Source: Myxococcales bacterium (GTDB taxonomy: Bacteria; Myxococcota_A; UBA9042). From it: 36,491 nucleotides of DNA. Positions 33,623 through 36,491 of the stretch are shown piece by piece. The position numbers were made by a program, and so were the translations under genes. Where the stretch lies: the NCBI GenBank assembly GCA_002726535.1, contig PBTG01000078.1, positions 1-36,491 on the forward strand. The letters run 5' to 3'. Every line of letters starts with the position of its first letter. Position 1 is the first letter of the stretch. The notes below the pieces were generated by a model that did not search any database, was not told the DNA's origin, and saw only the letters and a list, made by a program, of their open reading frames with translations.

Positions 33623-35194
33623 ATGCTCAAGCTCGTGAATTTCTTTGAGCGCGCAGCCTCGATCAGCCTAATCACCACCGTCGCTTTGGCCTGTTTTGAG
33701 TCTACGGCGGCGTTGTTCGATCTCTTTGGCCAGCGTTGGACACCCATTGAAGTGGCGATGATTGTCGCTTGTGCGACTGCGCTACCTTTGTGTTGGCGCC
33801 ATCGCCGAGCACATTGGCGAGATCTTCGAGACGTTGGTTTGTTCTGTATCTGTGTGCTGATCAGCACCGTGATAAATGACCTTGGCTGGTCAGCCTCATT
33901 GCGGCTGATACTCTACGGGGGGCTGTGTATCGCGAGTGCGGTCGTTCACAGAGTTCTGCCCTCACTGCGAAACTCACTGCTTAGCGCGGCGGCCTGCGCG
34001 GCCACATGCAGCGCCCTAATCGGTCTGTGTGAACTGTCATGGCCCCAATGGCAAAGCCTTGAGTCTGTGCTGTCGATGTTCCGTGACAAAGCCACCATGG
34101 TCGACGGAGCGCGAAGGCTGACAGGGACATTTGCACACGCCAATTTGGCTGGTTTGAGTTTCGCGATGGTCCTGCCTGTGGTGGTAACCAGAGAGCGAAA
34201 ATTCTGGGTGATGATCACGTTGGTGGTGAGCACTGCGTTGATGGCAACCGGTAGCCGTGGAGCTTGGTTCGCTGCAGCAATTGGACTGACAATCTGTCAC
34301 CGCAGTCGATGGTCACCCACGATTGACCGGCTCAACTGGGCGGCGATTGCTGCCGCGGTCGTAATCGCTTTGTCGCTATGGCCGATGACTCGCCAACGGC
34401 TCGGTTGGCACATCTCCAAACCCCAATATGCCGCTGAACTTCATGGATCCAAAGTTGGAGACGGGCTGGTGGTTCGACTCACCAATAGTGGATGGCTGAA
34501 GTGGAGACATGCCGGGACGGATCCGGTGGTGGTCGAACTCATCGCGCTCGACGCAAAGGGCAATAATTCATCTACGAACCAAGTCACTTTGCTCCGGTCT
34601 GTGCCCAGCGACGAGACTTTACAGATGGTCGTCTCAGCCACCGATCTGCCCGCAGGCGCTCGCTATGTATCCATGCAGATGATGCAACGTGGTCTGCGCA
34701 ATTTCGGGCCGCGCGTCGTAGTGTCAACGAGCGAGTCCGGCACGGCACCGGCGGCGGCTCCGAAAGCTGCACCCACTCAAAGTACTCCCAAAGCAGCCAG
34801 TCGCGCTCGGTTGTGGCCGCTTGCCCTGCAACTGTGGTGGGAAAACCCGCTGTGGGGATTGGGCGCGGACCAATTCCGCAAACATTGGTCCCAACGAGCG
34901 CCTGATCTACACCCTGATGACCGCATGCACGCCAATCAATTGATCTTAGAGATGGCGGTAGACCTCGGGTTGATGGGCGTATTGGCTCTGATGTGGCTGA
35001 TCTATGGCGGCTTCAAAGGCGGACGAGATGGCGTCGTCTTGTCGATTCTGTGTGTCTGGCTGGCATTCGGTCTGTTGGACTGCCCTGTGTATTTTCACCA
35101 AGGTAGTGTCGCGCTTTGGATTTGGCTCGGGCTGCTTCGCGGCCGTTGTCCGCGAAAACAGACTCGTACCCAGGTCAATGTGACTGGGACATAA
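33623..35194 (+). CDS. O-antigen ligase/polymerase-like (Wzy_C/WaaL) membrane protein
   Basis: About 523 residues with ten or more helices. The family signs are GARRLTGTFAHANLAGLSFAM, ALMATGSRGAWFAAAIGL, and at the C-terminal side WWENPLWGLGADQFRKHW followed by HANQLILEMAVDLGLMGVLALMWLIY. Such proteins join or extend surface polysaccharides on undecaprenyl carriers in the outer leaflet of the inner membrane. Between the helix near residue 260 and the ENPLWGLG motif lies a large soluble insert of about 140 residues ending in an Ala/Pro-rich linker (APAAAPKAAPTQSTPKAA). The start is uncertain: ATG at 33623 or TTG at 33599, neither with a good ribosome site. The gene diverges from the GH13 gene. 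Confidence 0.82.
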   Translation: MLKLVNFFERAASISLITTVALACFESTAALFDLFGQRWTPIEVAMIVACATALPLCWRHRRAHWRDLRDVGLFCICVLISTVINDLGWSASLRLILYGGLCIASAVVHRVLPSLRNSLLSAAACAATCSALIGLCELSWPQWQSLESVLSMFRDKATMVDGARRLTGTFAHANLAGLSFAMVLPVVVTRERKFWVMITLVVSTALMATGSRGAWFAAAIGLTICHRSRWSPTIDRLNWAAIAAAVVIALSLWPMTRQRLGWHISKPQYAAELHGSKVGDGLVVRLTNSGWLKWRHAGTDPVVVELIALDAKGNNSSTNQVTLLRSVPSDETLQMVVSATDLPAGARYVSMQMMQRGLRNFGPRVVVSTSESGTAPAAAPKAAPTQSTPKAASRARLWPLALQLWWENPLWGLGADQFRKHWSQRAPDLHPDDRMHANQLILEMAVDLGLMGVLALMWLIYGGFKGGRDGVVLSILCVWLAFGLLDCPVYFHQGSVALWIWLGLLRGRCPRKQTRTQVNVTGT

Positions 35195-35279
35195 CAGGTC
35201 GCCTGCACAGCCTTCGCTCAGTGCCAACCGGCTCGTTACAGAGGCTGCGATCCGAACAAGTTCAACAACCCGGTCAAGT

Positions 35280-36050
35280 TCACTGCTCGACTTTGTCGCC
35301 AGTCGACACACCGATTTCGGGGATTGGAAACTCCTCTTCGACGCCTAAGGCCGGCACACTTTGCACTTCAACCGCCGGAGCGATCCCCATCTTTGCCTTC
35401 AAAGCGGCTAGAGCATCATTGGTGCCGCTGTCGCTTTCCAGCGCCGCGAACTTGCCCTCGAGGTCTTCGCCGGTCATTTCAGCTGCCAAATCTGTTGCAG
35501 CCTCGGCTTCGGCCTCAATCTGCTCGACTTTTTCAGTCATCTCTCCAAAAGCGTCGAATGCGCTGTTGTCATTGAGCCCACCCATGGTCTGCTGGATGGA
35601 TTTTTGCGCTTCAGCTCGTTTGGCTCGAGCGATCAAGAGATCTTTTTTCCGTTTGGCCTCACCAATTTTCTGATTGAGCTTGTGCAAACTCTGACGTAGC
35701 TGTTCAGTCGCCTGCTTCTGGATTGTCCATTGCTTCTGCCACTGCGTTGCAAGTCCATCTTGCTCGGTCTTTCTTTCAAGTGCTTCGCGAGCCAAATCCT
35801 CTTTGCTGCTTTGCAAGGCCAGCATGGCTTTCTTTTCCCAATCTGCTGACGACTTTTGGGCCTGTATCATCTTCGCGTACAGGCGCTTTTCGTCGGCTAT
35901 CGCTACAGCCACCTGTTTTTTCGCGGTGATGAATTGCTCTCGCATGTCAATCAACAGTTGATTGAGAATCTTTTCCGGATCTTCCGCAGCCGAAACCATC
36001 GAGTTGATATTGGAGCGCAGCAAGCGTCCGATTCGCTGAAAAATACTCAT
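35280..36050 (-). CDS. pspA: PspA/IM30 family membrane-stress protein
   Basis: A 256-residue coiled-coil protein of the ESCRT-III-like PspA/Vipp1 family that assembles on and protects the inner membrane. It starts MSIFQRIGRLLRSNINSMVS, the conserved amphipathic helix. EDPEKILNQLLIDMREQ follows, then long helices rich in Lys, Gln, Glu and Ala. The last 75 residues are acidic (LEGKFAALESDSGTNDALAALKAKMG) and end in a Pro/Val/Glu-rich tail longer than that of E. coli PspA. The ATG at 36050 is chosen for the family N-terminus and AGGA 7 bases upstream; 14 codons more are open. No pspF-type activator or pspBC is seen. A YbjN/CesT-like gene ends 77 bases upstream. Confidence 0.93.
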   Translation of the reverse strand: MSIFQRIGRLLRSNINSMVSAAEDPEKILNQLLIDMREQFITAKKQVAVAIADEKRLYAKMIQAQKSSADWEKKAMLALQSSKEDLAREALERKTEQDGLATQWQKQWTIQKQATEQLRQSLHKLNQKIGEAKRKKDLLIARAKRAEAQKSIQQTMGGLNDNSAFDAFGEMTEKVEQIEAEAEAATDLAAEMTGEDLEGKFAALESDSGTNDALAALKAKMGIAPAVEVQSVPALGVEEEFPIPEIGVSTGDKVEQ

Positions 36051-36127
36051 TGAATATCCTTTGTCATGATTCGCTCCTTCGATAGAGCGCACAGGGTCAT
36101 TGTTGGGTATGTTCCGTTTGGGTGCAC

Positions 36128-36469
36128 TTAACTCAACAGTTCAGAGAGCACATCGTGATGCTCAACGATGGCCAAAGTCAGGGAGTCGACTGCTGCCAAG
36201 AACTCATTTTCATCGAGGTTCTCCGATTGCAGAACTTCCACAACGACGACAGCTGAGTCTTCGAGCGCATACGCGCCTTGGACCATATCCGAGCCGTTGA
36301 GTTGGAGCATTTTGCGAAAGAGCGCCGCCTCGTTGCTCGCCTCAAGATCGGGGAGGTCAAAGAGTTTGCAGCGAAATACGACCAGCGGATCGGTGTGTTG
36401 CACGACAATCTGAGCTCCGCCCCATGAGGAGTCATGGAGCACCCAGGTGCCTGGGGCAACCTCGCTCAT
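36128..36469 (-). CDS. Small YbjN/CesT-like acidic protein, possibly extended beyond the window
   Basis: At least 113 residues. I do not recognise it firmly. The alpha/beta pattern (GGAQIVVQHTDPLVVFRC, then LFRKMLQLNGSD, then AVVVVEVLQSENLDENEFLA, then a final helix) resembles the YbjN/CesT chaperone-like fold. DUF2170 proteins found beside PspA homologues (the YjfI-YjfJ pair of E. coli) are another comparison. The ATG at 36469 has no ribosome site, and the frame remains open to the right edge, so the true start may lie outside. The gene lies directly upstream of pspA on the same strand and might act with it. Confidence 0.6.
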   Translation of the reverse strand: MSEVAPGTWVLHDSSWGGAQIVVQHTDPLVVFRCKLFDLPDLEASNEAALFRKMLQLNGSDMVQGAYALEDSAVVVVEVLQSENLDENEFLAAVDSLTLAIVEHHDVLSELLS

Positions 36470-36491
36470 GGGAATTTCACTACGGACGATA

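Overview
The window looks like chromosome from a member of the Myxococcota/Bradymonadota branch (the former Deltaproteobacteria). This is an inference from style, not a database match. The evidence is large secreted lipoproteins built from Cys-Asp-Asp-Gly-Asn-x-Cys-Thr repeats, RCC1 propellers, a MopE-type metal-binding motif, a MYXO-CTERM-like tail, and a pilC-pilS-pilR-pilA order resembling that of Myxococcus. Coding density is high. I see no tRNA, rRNA, CRISPR array, insertion sequence or prophage, and no gene-free stretch above 300 bases.

Left third (1-14525, all minus strand): a YqaA/DedA-type membrane protein cut by the left edge, hemB (porphobilinogen synthase with a zinc-free type active site), an exported beta-propeller protein that overlaps hemB, and speE (spermidine synthase). 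Beyond a strong intrinsic terminator lies a 2570-residue lipoprotein with about thirty Cys-rich repeats, a jelly-roll-like domain, three seven-bladed RCC1 propellers and a somatomedin-B-like C-terminus. An MFS transporter and a second, smaller Cys-repeat lipoprotein follow.

Middle (14595-20326, plus strand): a compact run of nitronate monooxygenase, secreted transglutaminase-like protein, alanine racemase, ABC-2 permease and ABC ATPase. Junctions are short or overlapping, so at least parts are probably co-transcribed. On the minus strand follow clpB, with inverted repeats in its leader, and an RRM protein with an Arg-Gly-rich tail.

Type IV pilus block (23901-29292, minus): pilC, pilS and pilR are followed by pilA. 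pilA has its own sigma-54 -24/-12 promoter, a distal inverted repeat suited to PilR binding, and a strong terminator. The cis elements and the adjacent sensor kinase and sigma-54 activator form a coherent pilin control circuit. pilB and pilT are not in the window.

Right end: a photolyase/cryptochrome-family gene overlapped by a DUF2256 zinc-finger gene, a surface GH13 amylase-family lipoprotein with a starch-binding-like module, a divergent O-antigen-ligase/polymerase-like membrane protein with a large extracytoplasmic insert, pspA, and a small YbjN/CesT-like protein at the right edge. The three lipoproteins (giant RCC1, Cys-repeat propeller, GH13) are unrelated in their folded domains. All three carry a long Asp/Ser/Thr-rich tether right after the lipidated cysteine, suggesting a shared way of displaying proteins at the cell surface.
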